A DNA stretch of 64,000 bases from JACVRW01 sp963751105 (GCA_963751105.1 CAVVTG010000002.1:248001-312000); one strand, 5' to 3'; counted from the first letter of the stretch, positions 21,571 to 30,490 are shown. Translations and numbers: made by a program. The notes: generated from the letters alone by a model not told the origin.

Positions 21571-23366
21571 AGGCCGCCCTGCTCGACCAGCTCCGCGTGG
21601 GTGCCGCGCTCCACCAGCCGGCCCCGGTCGAGCACGAAGATCACGTCGGCCGCGAAGATCGTGGACAGCCGGTGGGCGATGGCCAGCGTGGTGCGGCCCT
21701 CCATCAGGGGCTCGAGCGCTGCCTGGACGAGCCGCTCGCTGGTGGTGTCGAGGGCCGAGGTGGCCTCGTCGAGGATCAGGATGCGGGGGTCCTTGAGCAG
21801 CGCCCGCGCGATGGCCACGCGCTGCTTCTCGCCTCCGGAGAGCCGGTAGCCGCGCTCGCCGACCATGGTGTCGTAGCCGTCGTCGAGCTCCATGATCCGG
21901 TCGTGGATGAGCGCGGCCCGGGCCGCGTCCTCGAGCTCGTCGTGGGTCGCGTCGCGGCGTGCGTAGAGCAGGTTGTCGCGCACGCTGGCGTGGAACAGGT
22001 AGGTCTCCTGGGTCACCACCCCGACGATCTCGGCCAGCGAGGCCAGCTTGAGGTCGCGCACGTCGAGGCCGTCCACGCGCACGCTGCCCGAGCTGGGGTC
22101 GTACAGGCGCGGCACGAGGTAGGAGACCGTGGTCTTCCCGGCACCGCTGGGGCCGACCAGCGCGGCCAGCTGACCGGGCTCCACCTCGAGTGAGAGCCCG
22201 TCGAGCGCCATCCGGCGATCGCCGTCGGCCGACCCCGGCTCCTCGGCCTCGGCCTCCTCGGCTCCCGGCGTCCCGCGCGGGTAGGCGAACGAGACCGAGT
22301 CGAGGCTCACCCGCCCCTGCACCCGCCGCGGGTCGAGCGCGATCGCGTCCGGAGCGTCCACGATGTCGGGCTCGAGGTCGAGGTACTCGAAGACCCGTTC
22401 GAACAGCGCGAGCGAGGACTGGATCTCGACCGACACCCGGAGCAGCGAGACGATCGGGAAGAACAGGCGGGTCTGGAGCGTGGTGAAGGCCACGATCGTC
22501 CCGGCGCTGATCGCCTGCCCACCGCCGTCGATGCTCAGGCCCGCGACCAGGTAGATGATCGCCGGAGTGATGCCGAAGAACGCCTGCACGAGGGCGAAGA
22601 AGCCCTGGCCGGTCATCTGCTGGCGCACCTGCAGCCCGGCCAGTCGCTCGTTGGCGCGCCGGTAGCGCTCGATCTCGTCGGAGCGCCGCTCGAACACCTT
22701 GGAGAGCAGGATCCCGGAGACCGAGAGGGTCTCCTGCGTGATGGCGCTCATCTCGGCCATCGACTCCTGGGTCTCCGCGCTCACCGCCCGCCGGACGCGC
22801 CCGACCCGGTAGGTGAGCACCACGAAGAGCGGCACCAGGATCAGCGAGACGACGGTCAGCTCCCAGGACAGGATCAGCATGGCCACGAGGCTGCTGACCA
22901 CCGTGACGACGTTGGCGAGGATGGACGACGCCGTGCTGGTGACCACGGTCTGCACACCGCCGACGTCGTTGGCCAGCCGCGACTGGATCTCGCCCGTGCG
23001 CGTGCCGGTGAAGAACGACAACGGCATCGACTGGAGGTGGGCGTAGAGCCGGTCGCGCAGGTCCTGCATCACCCGGTTGCCCACCCAGTTGGTGAGGTAG
23101 GTCTGACCCACCCCGATCACGCCGAGCACGATCGGGATCGCCACCATCAGGCCCACGAGCGGGTACAGCAACGACAGGTCGGGACCGCCGCTGACGAACA
23201 ACGCGTCGTCGAACACCACCTGCACCAGCAGGGGGTTGACGATCCCCAGCGCGGAGGTCACGACGATCGAGAAGAGGATCAGCGCCGTGCGGCCGCGGTA
23301 GGGCCGAAACAGCCGGACGATCCGCCGTGTGAGCCGCTCCCGCTGGGGTTTCTCGTCGCCCGCCAC
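21444..23366 (-). CDS. ABC-type exporter, fused TMD-NBD (frameshifted C-terminus)
   Basis: This 640-aa half-transporter has an N-terminal six-helix exporter domain (about 1-330; LFFPIVSLLRVSVEIQSS) and an ATPase domain: Walker A GPSGAGKTTVSYLV, signature LSGGEKQRVAIARALL, Walker B RILILDEATSALDT, switch His in LAIAHRLSTI. It would dimerise and export lipids or drugs. Near the end the frame appears shifted. After GGLYS the read gives RPLPGAVPRRPGG, whereas removing one base in the CCGGCC at about 21559-21564 gives GGLYSRLYQEQFHGG, the normal LYxxLYxxQF ending, with a stop at 21455-21457. The ATPase core is intact, so the protein is probably functional or the base is a sequencing error. Confidence 0.9.
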   Translation of the reverse strand: MAGDEKPQRERLTRRIVRLFRPYRGRTALILFSIVVTSALGIVNPLLVQVVFDDALFVSGGPDLSLLYPLVGLMVAIPIVLGVIGVGQTYLTNWVGNRVMQDLRDRLYAHLQSMPLSFFTGTRTGEIQSRLANDVGGVQTVVTSTASSILANVVTVVSSLVAMLILSWELTVVSLILVPLFVVLTYRVGRVRRAVSAETQESMAEMSAITQETLSVSGILLSKVFERRSDEIERYRRANERLAGLQVRQQMTGQGFFALVQAFFGITPAIIYLVAGLSIDGGGQAISAGTIVAFTTLQTRLFFPIVSLLRVSVEIQSSLALFERVFEYLDLEPDIVDAPDAIALDPRRVQGRVSLDSVSFAYPRGTPGAEEAEAEEPGSADGDRRMALDGLSLEVEPGQLAALVGPSGAGKTTVSYLVPRLYDPSSGSVRVDGLDVRDLKLASLAEIVGVVTQETYLFHASVRDNLLYARRDATHDELEDAARAALIHDRIMELDDGYDTMVGERGYRLSGGEKQRVAIARALLKDPRILILDEATSALDTTSERLVQAALEPLMEGRTTLAIAHRLSTIFAADVIFVLDRGRLVERGTHAELVEQGGLYSRPLPGAVPRRPGGGVVRGRSGAGGRRRAGHRGRRGLGRR

Positions 23367-23448
23367 GCGGGCATTGAGATTACGCGGCGGCCCGAGCCGT
23401 CCCGGGGGCTGCCGCGCCCCCGCAGCCGCGATCCCTAACGTTCAGGAC

Positions 23449-23667
23449 ATGAGCGATCTCACCAGAGGTTCCGGGGGCCCGCCTTCCCGGCGCTCCCGGG
23501 AGAAGCGGGCCTATCAGCTGGTGGTGGGTGGAGCCACCGCCGGGGCCATCGGCGTGGTCGGCCTGGTGCTCGCCGTGGTGGGCGTGATCGGCTACGGGAT
23601 CCCGGTGCTCGCGCTGGTGATCGCGGTGGTCTGCCTCCTGCTGTTCCGCCGCACCGTCTCCCGCTGA
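23449..23667 (+). CDS. Small two-helix membrane protein (72 aa)
   Basis: This 72-aa protein has a basic, Ser/Gly-rich N-terminus (SREKRAYQLVVGG) followed by two hydrophobic helices (AIGVVGLVLAVVGVIGYGIP and VLALVIAVVCLLLFRR). It has no recognised domain. ATG 23449 has a TAACGT -10-like box (23436-23441) 7 nt upstream and AGGA in between. It lies between a divergent ABC exporter and the MFS gene (39-nt gap). Confidence 0.65.
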   Translation: MSDLTRGSGGPPSRRSREKRAYQLVVGGATAGAIGVVGLVLAVVGVIGYGIPVLALVIAVVCLLLFRRTVSR

Positions 23668-23694
23668 GGCTGTCGGCCCGTGGTGGGGCCGTTC

Positions 23695-23700
23695 TAGGCT
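23695..23700 (+). promoter_or_regulatory. -10 box of a probable leaderless promoter (MFS gene)
   Basis: TAGGCT ends 6 nt before the GTG at 23707. It is representative of the TANNNT boxes placed 6-11 nt before start codons in at least thirteen genes here. Confidence 0.5.
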
Positions 23701-23706
23701 GGCCGC

Positions 23707-24946
23707 GTGGACCGCTCCGCCACGCTGCCCATCCGCCGCAACACCGCGCTGCTCTCGGCGGCGCTCGCCACCAACTCGGCGATGCTCCAGCTGTCCGCGG
23801 CCGTGGCCTCGCTCACGCTGGTGGACGTGCTGGGCGTGGAGGGCCTGCTGGGCCTCGGGCCGGCGATCGTCCTGGCCTGCGGCGCACTCGCGGCGCTGCC
23901 CGCCGGGCGGGCGATGGACCGGATCGGTCGCGTGCCGGTGCTGGCGGCCGGCTACCTGGTGGGTGCGCTCGGCTGCGGGCTGGCGGCGCTGGGCAGCGCA
24001 GCGCCGTCGGGACCACTCGTCCTCGTCGGCCTGGCCGGCGTGGGGGCGGCCAGCGGGATCGCCCTGCTCGCGCGCATCGCCGCGGGTGACATGTACCCGC
24101 CCGAGCGTCGCGCGCGCGGGATAGCTCTGGTGCTGTTCGGGGCCGTGTTCGGCGCCTTCCTGGGTCCCGCGGTGTTCAGCCCGATCCTCGCGGGGCGCGA
24201 GCTGGACGGCGACGCTCTCGCCCCGCTGTGGCTCGCCGCGGGGGCGTTCATGCTCGTGGGCTGCGGCCTGGTGGCCTGCGTGCGTCCGGACCCGCGGCGG
24301 ATCGCTGAGCTGCTCGATCACGAGCGGCTGCCGGAGGCCGAGGCTCGTCGCGTCCCGCTAGGCGAGCTGCTGCGCCGTCCCGGCGTCGTGCCCGCCCTGA
24401 TCGCCGCCCAGGCGAGCTTCGCCGTGATGGTCGGGGTGATGACGCTCACCGGCGCCGTGGTGGTCGACCATCAGGGTCACGAGGGGCACGACGTCTTTCC
24501 GATCATCGGGGCGCACGTGATCGGGATGTACGCCCTGGTGATCGTGATCGGCGATCTGATCGACCGCATCGGCCGGCCACCCTCGCTGGCCGGCGGCCTC
24601 GTGGTGATGGCGCGTGTCGGTGATCAGCCTGCTGTGGGTGCAGAGCGTGCCCGCCACCGCCGTGGCGCTGTTCGGCCTCGGCGTGGGCTGGAACCTGTCC
24701 TTCGTGGCCGCCACGGCCGAGCTGGCCGATCTGACCCATCCCTCCGAGCGGGGCCGGCTGCTGGGCTTCAACGATCTTCTGTCGGGCGCCACGGGAGCCG
24801 GGCTGGCGCTGCTCGGCGGCGTGGCGCTGTCGGCGCTCGGGGTCGCCGCCCTGGCCATCGGAGGCACCGTCCTCGTGCTCGGCCCCGCGATCTGGATCCT
24901 GCGGACCACGAGGCTCACCAGCGGCCGCGCAGGCGGCCTAGCGTGA
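23707..24946 (+). pseudogene. MFS transporter interrupted by a frameshift
   Basis: The first frame (from GTG 23707) encodes about 302 residues of a typical 12-helix major facilitator: AGRAMDRIGRVPVLAAGYLV (motif A), ALVLFGAVFGAFLGPAVF, then a cytoplasmic loop and helices up to PSLAGGLVVMA. At about 24613 the frame breaks. The continuation VSVISLLWVQSVPATAVALF, GLGVGWNLSFVAATAELADL and LLGGVALSALGVAALAIGG lies in the +2 frame, to a TAG at 24944-24946. Removing one base (C24613 in GCGCGTG) restores a full-length protein of about 412 aa. This is either a real inactivating mutation or a sequencing error. The unshifted frame runs to 25215 as meaningless Arg-rich sequence. The 3' end overlaps the next gene by 32 nt. 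Confidence 0.75.
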
Positions 24947-27900
24947 AGCGCTCCAGCTCGCCGAGCCCGTGCAAGATCACGCGGGCGGCGTCTTCCACCA
25001 AACCCCCATCGCTGTCGCCCGAGGCCCGTGAGACAATCGGCGCGTTGACCGGGCCCGCGGCCGGCGCCGCCGTCACCGAGCGAGCGACCTCGCGGCCGTC
25101 CTCCACCACCATGTCGATCTCCACGTCGAGGCTCAGCTCGGCGCGCTGGCTCTCGAGTCCGAGCTCCTCGCCGATCGGGTGGCTGTCGAGCCGGTGGAGC
25201 GTGAGCTCGAGCTGACGCGCCGCCGGCCGGCTGCGCACGCGGTGGATCGAGATGGGGGCCTCCACCACGGACTGGTAGCACGAGCGCGTGCCGTCGGCCG
25301 CGTCGCGGAACTGCTTGAGGAACACCTGGCCGACGCGGCCTAGGAACATGTCGGTCATGAGGTCGGCGGCCAGGCCGAGGTCGACGGCACCGGCGGTGAG
25401 CTGGCGGACGAGCGCCTCGGGGCCCTCCACCGCGCCGTCCGCTCCGGCCTCTGGCGCCGCGACGCCCTCGGCGATCTCCAGGAACGGTTGCCAGCCCGCG
25501 CCCTCGTCGCGGCCGAAGTTGCCCCCGAAGGCCTCCAGCTTCACCTGGCCGCCGAGCCCGTCGCCGGGCGAGAACCTCCCCATCGTCTTGGCGTAGCCGT
25601 AGGCCTCGCGCCCCCCGAGGTAGGACATCGGGTTGTCGACGAAGATGTAGGGCACGGCCAGCAGCACGCGCTCCGGGGTGAACATGCCGCCCAGCCTCCG
25701 GCCGGCCACCACCGGCACCCAGAACGACGCCTGGGTCTCGGTGACCGCCCCCCAGCGGTCGAAGGGGGGCGTGAGGGAAGAGACGCGCCCGAACTCGCCG
25801 ATCAGCAGCAGCACGCGCGAGCTGAGCGCGCGGTACTCCACGGCGGGCCCGGCGGGCTCGTTGAACATCCGCTCCACCAGCAGGCCGATGCGGTTCTCGT
25901 CGCCGCGCAGGAGCAGGCTGCGCAGCCGGCCGCGCGAGCACGCGAACGGTGGCGGTGCGGTGGCCCGGCCGCCGAACTCCACGTAGCCGGGCAGCTCCAC
26001 CGAGCGCGGGCGCAGCCAGCGGTCGCCGCGCCCAGGGATCGGGCGCCCTTCCCCGGCGATGGCCGCGGCGGCCTCGATCCCCGAGATCACGGCCGCCTCG
26101 ACGCAGCCGCCGTCGATGCCGTTGCGCGTCCAGTCCCCCGCCAGCGCCAGGTTCTCGAAGCCGGAGTCGTCGGAGGCCAGCCGGTGCTCCACCGAGCCCG
26201 CCGGCGTGAGCACGTAGCGCTCGGACGGCGCGACGTTGGCGCGCCAGTACTGCGCCTCGAAGCGCTCTGCGCCGGGGCGGTCGTCGGGGTCCACCAGCAC
26301 GCTCCAGTCGAACTCGCCGTCGTCCGAGACCGCGGCCGGCCAGAGGGTGCTCATGTCGCGCCGCAGGAACTCGATCGCGTTGCGGCGCACGCGCGCCGTG
26401 GCCTGCGCGTGGGTCTCTCCCGGCCGGTCCTCGAGCACGCCGCAGAAGTAGCCGATCGTGCGCACTTCCTCGGCGCGCGTCCAGCACTCCCGTGGGATGA
26501 GGTGGGTCATGTCGCAGTAGGTGTCGATTGGCTCGACGTAGCACCCGGCCACCGAGTTGCCGCCGTGCTCCCAGCCGAGTGCCTCGCCGTCTCGGTTGGC
26601 CCACACCTGGAAGGCCTGGGTCTGGACGGTGACCGCTCGCTCGATGCCGCGGCAGAAGCGCTCGTCGCGCTCCATGAGCTCGGCGCAGATCGGCTCGAGG
26701 GCGCCCACCGGTATGCCCAGCACCACGGCGTCGAAGTCCTCTCCACGTCGCAGCAGCAGCGGCTCGTGACCGAGCGGGTTGCCGAGCAGCTCGAAGTCGT
26801 GCCCGCGGGCGTCCGCCTCCAGCTGGTCCCAGAGCGGCTCGCTGGGCCAGCACGGCAGGCCCTCCACGTCCGCCAGGGGCTCGTACTCCTCGGCTCCGTC
26901 GCTCAGTCGGGCCTGGGGCACGATCTCGATCGAATCGATCGTCTGAGCATCGTCGGCCACGCCGAGGCCGGTCACCTCGCTGAAGAACCGGAAGCGGACA
27001 CCGCGCCGGCGCAGCACCTCGTAGAGCGGCGTGAACACCACGTCGCCCATGCCGGCCTGCATCTTGCGCATGAACGAGCCGCGGTAGCTGAACACCAGGC
27101 GCAGCAGGTCGCTCGTCGCCGTTCCCGCGGCCACGTCGGCCGCGGCGATCGATCCGCCGGGAAAGCCGAAGGCCACGTCGTAGACGGCCCGCAGCACCGG
27201 AGCACGACCCTCCGGGGTGCGGCCCAGGGTGACCTCCTTGGCTCCATGGCGGGCGAGCCACGCCGACCACTCCTCGTCGTTGACGGCGTCGAAGCCGTGC
27301 TCGAGCACGCCGTCCTCGACGATGCCGGCCAGGGTGGACACGCCCGCGTCGACCACCGTGAAGTAGAGGCGCAGCTCCGGGTCGTCGTCGATGACGTCAC
27401 GCACCACCAGCCAGAGCCAGTCGCGAAAGCCCCTCAGCAGGCGGGCGAGGAGCGCGGGCTGGGCGGCCTGGCGGGCGACCATGTGATCGGTGGCGCCCGC
27501 GCGTGTGCCGGCCAGGCGCTCGGCCAAGGCGAGCAGCCGCTCGGCGCCCTCGAGCGGCAGCTCCGCAAGCTCCGCGGCCAGCTCGCCGGCGAGGTCCTCG
27601 AACCAGTCGGGCACGAAGGGCAGGTCGGGCTCGCCCAGGTCGAGATCACGGTCGTCGCGCAGCGAGTGCCAGGCCGACAGCGCCCAGCGGCAGGCCGTGG
27701 CCGCGATCTCCCAGAACGTCGGCAGCTCGCCCGTCTCGCCCGGCCGGAGTGGATTGCGCGGGAAGTCGAGGGCATGGGCGTGCCAACCCTCGCCCTGGCG
27801 GTCGTAGAGCACGAGCCGGTCGCAGGGCACGAAGGCCTCGTCGACCGTGGCCAGCGGTGTGCCGGGCTCGCGCCCGAGCTCCTCGTAGGCGTCGCGCATG

Positions 27901-28142
27901 AGGCGGAAGGCGTTGTCGTAGAACCCGAACCAGATGTGAAGGCCGTGCTCCTCGATGCGCTGCGCCCGGCCGGCGTTGCGGCCGCTGGCTCCCTTGCCGC
28001 CCACGCGCCAGCCGAGCTGGTGCACGGTGACCTCGAAACGCTCACGCAGCTCGGGCGTGGCGGTGAGCTCGAAGGCCGCGGTCAGCCCGCCGACGCCGCC
28101 GCCGAGCACCGCCACCTTCGTCCTGTGGCTCGTTTCGTTCAC
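24915..28142 (-). CDS. FAD-dependent oxidoreductase fused to acetoacetate-decarboxylase-like domain
   Basis: This very large protein (about 1075 aa) has two parts. Residues 1-720 are an amine-oxidase/phytoene-desaturase-like flavoprotein: dinucleotide-binding KVAVLGGGVGGLTAAFELT, GWRVGGKGASGRN, HIWFGFYDNAF, and the FAD-closing LALAGDWTRNGIDGGCVEAA. Residues about 770-1075 resemble acetoacetate decarboxylase: VPYIFVDNPMSYLGGREAYG followed by YAKTMGRFSPG, where ADC proteins carry the Schiff-base lysine. Such a fusion suggests oxidation of a polycyclic or isoprenoid substrate coupled to a decarboxylase-type barrel; the reaction is unknown. The start is GTG 28142, directly before the dinucleotide fold. 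The gene is divergent from a SnoaL-like gene and convergent with the broken MFS gene. Confidence 0.82.
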   Translation of the reverse strand: MNETSHRTKVAVLGGGVGGLTAAFELTATPELRERFEVTVHQLGWRVGGKGASGRNAGRAQRIEEHGLHIWFGFYDNAFRLMRDAYEELGREPGTPLATVDEAFVPCDRLVLYDRQGEGWHAHALDFPRNPLRPGETGELPTFWEIAATACRWALSAWHSLRDDRDLDLGEPDLPFVPDWFEDLAGELAAELAELPLEGAERLLALAERLAGTRAGATDHMVARQAAQPALLARLLRGFRDWLWLVVRDVIDDDPELRLYFTVVDAGVSTLAGIVEDGVLEHGFDAVNDEEWSAWLARHGAKEVTLGRTPEGRAPVLRAVYDVAFGFPGGSIAAADVAAGTATSDLLRLVFSYRGSFMRKMQAGMGDVVFTPLYEVLRRRGVRFRFFSEVTGLGVADDAQTIDSIEIVPQARLSDGAEEYEPLADVEGLPCWPSEPLWDQLEADARGHDFELLGNPLGHEPLLLRRGEDFDAVVLGIPVGALEPICAELMERDERFCRGIERAVTVQTQAFQVWANRDGEALGWEHGGNSVAGCYVEPIDTYCDMTHLIPRECWTRAEEVRTIGYFCGVLEDRPGETHAQATARVRRNAIEFLRRDMSTLWPAAVSDDGEFDWSVLVDPDDRPGAERFEAQYWRANVAPSERYVLTPAGSVEHRLASDDSGFENLALAGDWTRNGIDGGCVEAAVISGIEAAAAIAGEGRPIPGRGDRWLRPRSVELPGYVEFGGRATAPPPFACSRGRLRSLLLRGDENRIGLLVERMFNEPAGPAVEYRALSSRVLLLIGEFGRVSSLTPPFDRWGAVTETQASFWVPVVAGRRLGGMFTPERVLLAVPYIFVDNPMSYLGGREAYGYAKTMGRFSPGDGLGGQVKLEAFGGNFGRDEGAGWQPFLEIAEGVAAPEAGADGAVEGPEALVRQLTAGAVDLGLAADLMTDMFLGRVGQVFLKQFRDAADGTRSCYQSVVEAPISIHRVRSRPAARQLELTLHRLDSHPIGEELGLESQRAELSLDVEIDMVVEDGREVARSVTAAPAAGPVNAPIVSRASGDSDGGLVEDAARVILHGLGELERFTLGRLRGRW

Positions 28143-28187
28143 GTGAAAGTTGGGTGGCGCCCCCCGCCGCCGTGCGATCCTACCCCC

Positions 28188-28613
28188 GTGTCCGGCAAGG
28201 GCCAACGCATCTCCGAGACCGAGCTGCGGTTGATCCTGCAGGGCTACGAGCTCTGGAACGCCGGCGATCCCGAGGGCCTCGCCTCACTCTGCTTCACCGA
28301 CGACATCGAGTGGCACAACGCGCCGGAGTGGCCCGGCCAGGGCTCGTACCGAGGTGCCGACACGGTGGTGCGCTTCCTGCGCGAGGAGGTCGTCGGGGTG
28401 ATCGAGCTGGGGGAGATCGAGATCGAGCAGGTCGACGTGCACGGCGACGAGATCCTCATCTCGATGCTCGCCCGCACCCGTGGGCACGATTCGCACCTCG
28501 ACATCGGGAAGATCCCCGTCTTCCACGTGGCCCGGCTGCGAGACGGCAAGGTCTGCCGCATCCGCGCGTTCCTCGGGCGTGAGGAGGCGTTGACGGCGGC
28601 GCGCGGGGGCTGA
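28188..28613 (+). CDS. SnoaL-like/NTF2-fold protein
   Basis: This 141-aa protein has a cone-shaped NTF2-like fold: LILQGYELWNAGDPEGLASL, CFTDDIEWHNAPEWPGQG, GADTVVRFLREEV and a beta-sheet ending VFHVARLRDGKVCRIRAFLG. SnoaL-like proteins include polyketide cyclases, isomerases and many ligand-binding proteins; the substrate is unknown. Start is GTG 28188. It is divergent from the large oxidoreductase (45-nt gap), which may be a functional partner. A REP-like hairpin starts 20 nt after the stop. Confidence 0.8.
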   Translation: MSGKGQRISETELRLILQGYELWNAGDPEGLASLCFTDDIEWHNAPEWPGQGSYRGADTVVRFLREEVVGVIELGEIEIEQVDVHGDEILISMLARTRGHDSHLDIGKIPVFHVARLRDGKVCRIRAFLGREEALTAARGG

Positions 28614-28632
28614 GCGCGCGCTCCGCTCCGCT

Positions 28633-28685
28633 GGGGTCTGTCCTGGGTTCACCCCCTATGAGGGGGTCAAGTCAGGACAGTCCCC
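28633..28685. repeat. REP-like long palindrome
   Basis: The outer arms GGGGTCTGTCCTG (28633-28645) and CAGGACAGTCCCC (28673-28685) pair with one mismatch. An inner hairpin ACCCCCT-ATG-AGGGGGT (28651-28667) adds another stem. The CTGTCC...GGACAG with flanking CCCC/GGGG style matches the dispersed palindromes mobilised by REP-associated (IS200/IS605-like) transposases. No transposase is nearby. It may also act as a terminator. Confidence 0.6.
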
Positions 28686-28792
28686 GTCCCCAGCAGATCG
28701 TGGGCGCCTCGAAGCGCCGCGCAGCGCCCGAGCGGAACGCGGAAGCGCCTGGCCGCCAATGTTCACAGAGCGCTTGCGTAGCCTCGGCGGGC

Positions 28793-29530
28793 ATGTCGTC
28801 GCCGCCGCCCGAGACCCGCTCCAGCGCCTCCATGCTGGCCGACGGCGTCCGGGCCGGCGTTCCCTTCGCGATCGCGGGCGGCATCCTGGCCGCCTCGTTC
28901 GGCGTGGTGGCTCAGGACGCGGGGCTCACCGCGCTCGACGCGATCGTCATGTCGGCCATCATGTTCGCGGGGTCCGCCCAGTTCGCCGCCATCGCCATCA
29001 TCGGGGGCGGCGGCACGGTGGGCGCCGCGCTGGGCGCCGCCGCGCTGATGAACTCGCGCTTCCTGCCCATGGGCGCCGCGCTGGCTCCGTCGCTGCCGGG
29101 CGGACCGCTCAAGCGCGCGGCTCAGGGCCAGGCCGTGGTCGACGCGTCGTGGGCGGTGGCCGCGCGGCCCGACGGGAGCTTCGACCGCTGGCTGCTGCTC
29201 GGCGCTTCGGCCATCCAGTACGTCACGTGGGTGCTCGGGACGATCGTCGGGGCCTTCGGTGCGGACCTGATCGGCGATCCGCGGGCGCTCGGGCTCGACG
29301 CGATCTACCCGGCTTTCTTCCTGGGACTCCTCATCACGGAGATGAGCGGGCGGCGGGCGCTGGGGGTGGGGCTCGCGGGCGCGGCCATCTCGCTGGCGCT
29401 CGTGCCCTTCGCCCCGCCCGGCGTGCCCGTTCTGGTGGCCAGCCTGGCCGCCCTCGCGGGCCTGACCCGCTCGGCCAAGGAGGCCGCCCGCGAGGCGGCC
29501 GCGCGCGAGAAGAAGGACCGGGAGTCATGA
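28793..29530 (+). CDS. azlC: AzlC-family branched-chain amino acid exporter subunit
   Basis: This 245-aa membrane protein has the AzlC/YgaZ pattern: GVRAGVPFAIAGGILAASFG, then AIVMSAIMFAGSAQFAAIA, ALMNSRFLPMGAALAP, and DASWAVAARPDGSFDRWLLL before the last helices. AzlC with AzlD exports branched-chain amino acids or analogues. I chose ATG 28793 because the family starts here; an upstream in-frame codon would add unrelated residues. The end overlaps azlD by 4 nt (ATGA). Confidence 0.9.
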   Translation: MSSPPPETRSSASMLADGVRAGVPFAIAGGILAASFGVVAQDAGLTALDAIVMSAIMFAGSAQFAAIAIIGGGGTVGAALGAAALMNSRFLPMGAALAPSLPGGPLKRAAQGQAVVDASWAVAARPDGSFDRWLLLGASAIQYVTWVLGTIVGAFGADLIGDPRALGLDAIYPAFFLGLLITEMSGRRALGVGLAGAAISLALVPFAPPGVPVLVASLAALAGLTRSAKEAAREAAAREKKDRES

Positions 29531-29832
29531 GCACGAGCGTGGCCCTGATCGGCGGCGGCGCCCTGCTGACGATGGCGATCCGGGCCGCCGGCCCGGTGGC
29601 GCTGGGAGGGCGCGAGCTGCCGCTCTGGTTCCTCAGCATGATCGTGCTGCTGGCCCCGGCCCTGCTCGCGGCGCTGGTGGCCACTCAGGCGCTGGCCGAA
29701 GGTGATCGGCTCACCGTCGGCCCAGAGACCGTGGGGGTGGCCGCGGCCGGCCTCGTGGTCTGGCGCACCGGCTCGCTCGTGGCCTGCGCGGTCGTGGCGG
29801 CAGCGCTGACCGCGCTGCTGCGCCTGCTCTAG
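29527..29832 (+). CDS. azlD: AzlD-family branched-chain amino acid exporter subunit
   Basis: This 101-aa four-helix protein partners AzlC: GGGALLTMAIRAAGPVALGG, LPLWFLSMIVLLAPALLAAL, then two more helices ending ALTALLRLL. Its start overlaps the azlC stop. The gene is convergent with the following gene, and their ends share CTAG (29829-29832), so each stop codon lies within the other. Confidence 0.88.
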   Translation: MSTSVALIGGGALLTMAIRAAGPVALGGRELPLWFLSMIVLLAPALLAALVATQALAEGDRLTVGPETVGVAAAGLVVWRTGSLVACAVVAAALTALLRLL

Positions 29833-30431
29833 CCGCGCCTCACGGGCCGCGATCGCCCTGCGGCTCGTAGTAGGAGCCCGACGGCGCCGTTCGAGTACGC
29901 GGTGGCGCTCAGCAGCTCCATGCCGCGCTGCTCGTCGATCCCGTCGAACCAGTTGGCGCCGGCCGAAACGACGGGATACACGACCAGGTGGTACCGGTCG
30001 ACGAGGCCCAGCCGGACGAGGGTCTGCGCCAGCCGAGCACCCCCCGACAGATGCATGTCCCCACCCGACCGTGCTTTCAGCCCGTCGACGAACGCGACGA
30101 TGTCTTCGTCGCCGCGCGCCGGCACCGCCTCGGCGTTGTTCCACTCCAGCGCGGGTTTCTCCCGCGCGCCGGTGAACACGTACTTCTTGTAGGTGTTCAT
30201 CTTGCGGGCCATGCTTCTGCTGCTCTCCGAACCTCCCTCGGCCGACTCGGCGCCCGGCCAGTAGGCGAACATCTCCTCATAGGTGGTCCGGCCCACCAGG
30301 ATCGTGTCGAAGGTGCCGTACAGGCGATCGAGCTCTGCGTACAGATCCTCCGGAATGCCGGTCACCCAGGCAGCGGGATCGTCGAGCCGCCCGTTCAGGG
30401 TGGTCATCATCTGCATCACAAGGTTGCGCAT
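29829..30431 (-). CDS. Dihydrofolate reductase/RibD C-terminal family protein
   Basis: This 200-aa protein has the DHFR fold of the RibD_C group: MRNLVMQMMTTLNGRLDD, FDTILVGRTTYEEMFAYWPG (NADPH loop), KYVFTGAREKP and LSGGARLAQTLVRLGLVDRY, HLVVYPVVSAGANWFDG. Related proteins act as NADPH-dependent reductases of pteridine or flavin precursors, but most stand-alone members are uncharacterised. ATG 30431 is close to (74 nt from) and divergent from the LysR gene. Confidence 0.85.
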   Translation of the reverse strand: MRNLVMQMMTTLNGRLDDPAAWVTGIPEDLYAELDRLYGTFDTILVGRTTYEEMFAYWPGAESAEGGSESSRSMARKMNTYKKYVFTGAREKPALEWNNAEAVPARGDEDIVAFVDGLKARSGGDMHLSGGARLAQTLVRLGLVDRYHLVVYPVVSAGANWFDGIDEQRGMELLSATAYSNGAVGLLLRAAGRSRPVRRG

Positions 30432-30490
30432 TGCTCGAGGGTCGCTCGTGCCCGGCGCCTGATCAACCGCCGATTCACGATCACAGCGAG

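Noticed and set aside
25488..28147. Long plus-strand frame antisense to the FAD oxidoreductase
   Set aside because: Low-complexity, no start or ribosome site; only its last 141 codons (from 28188) form a real SnoaL-like gene.
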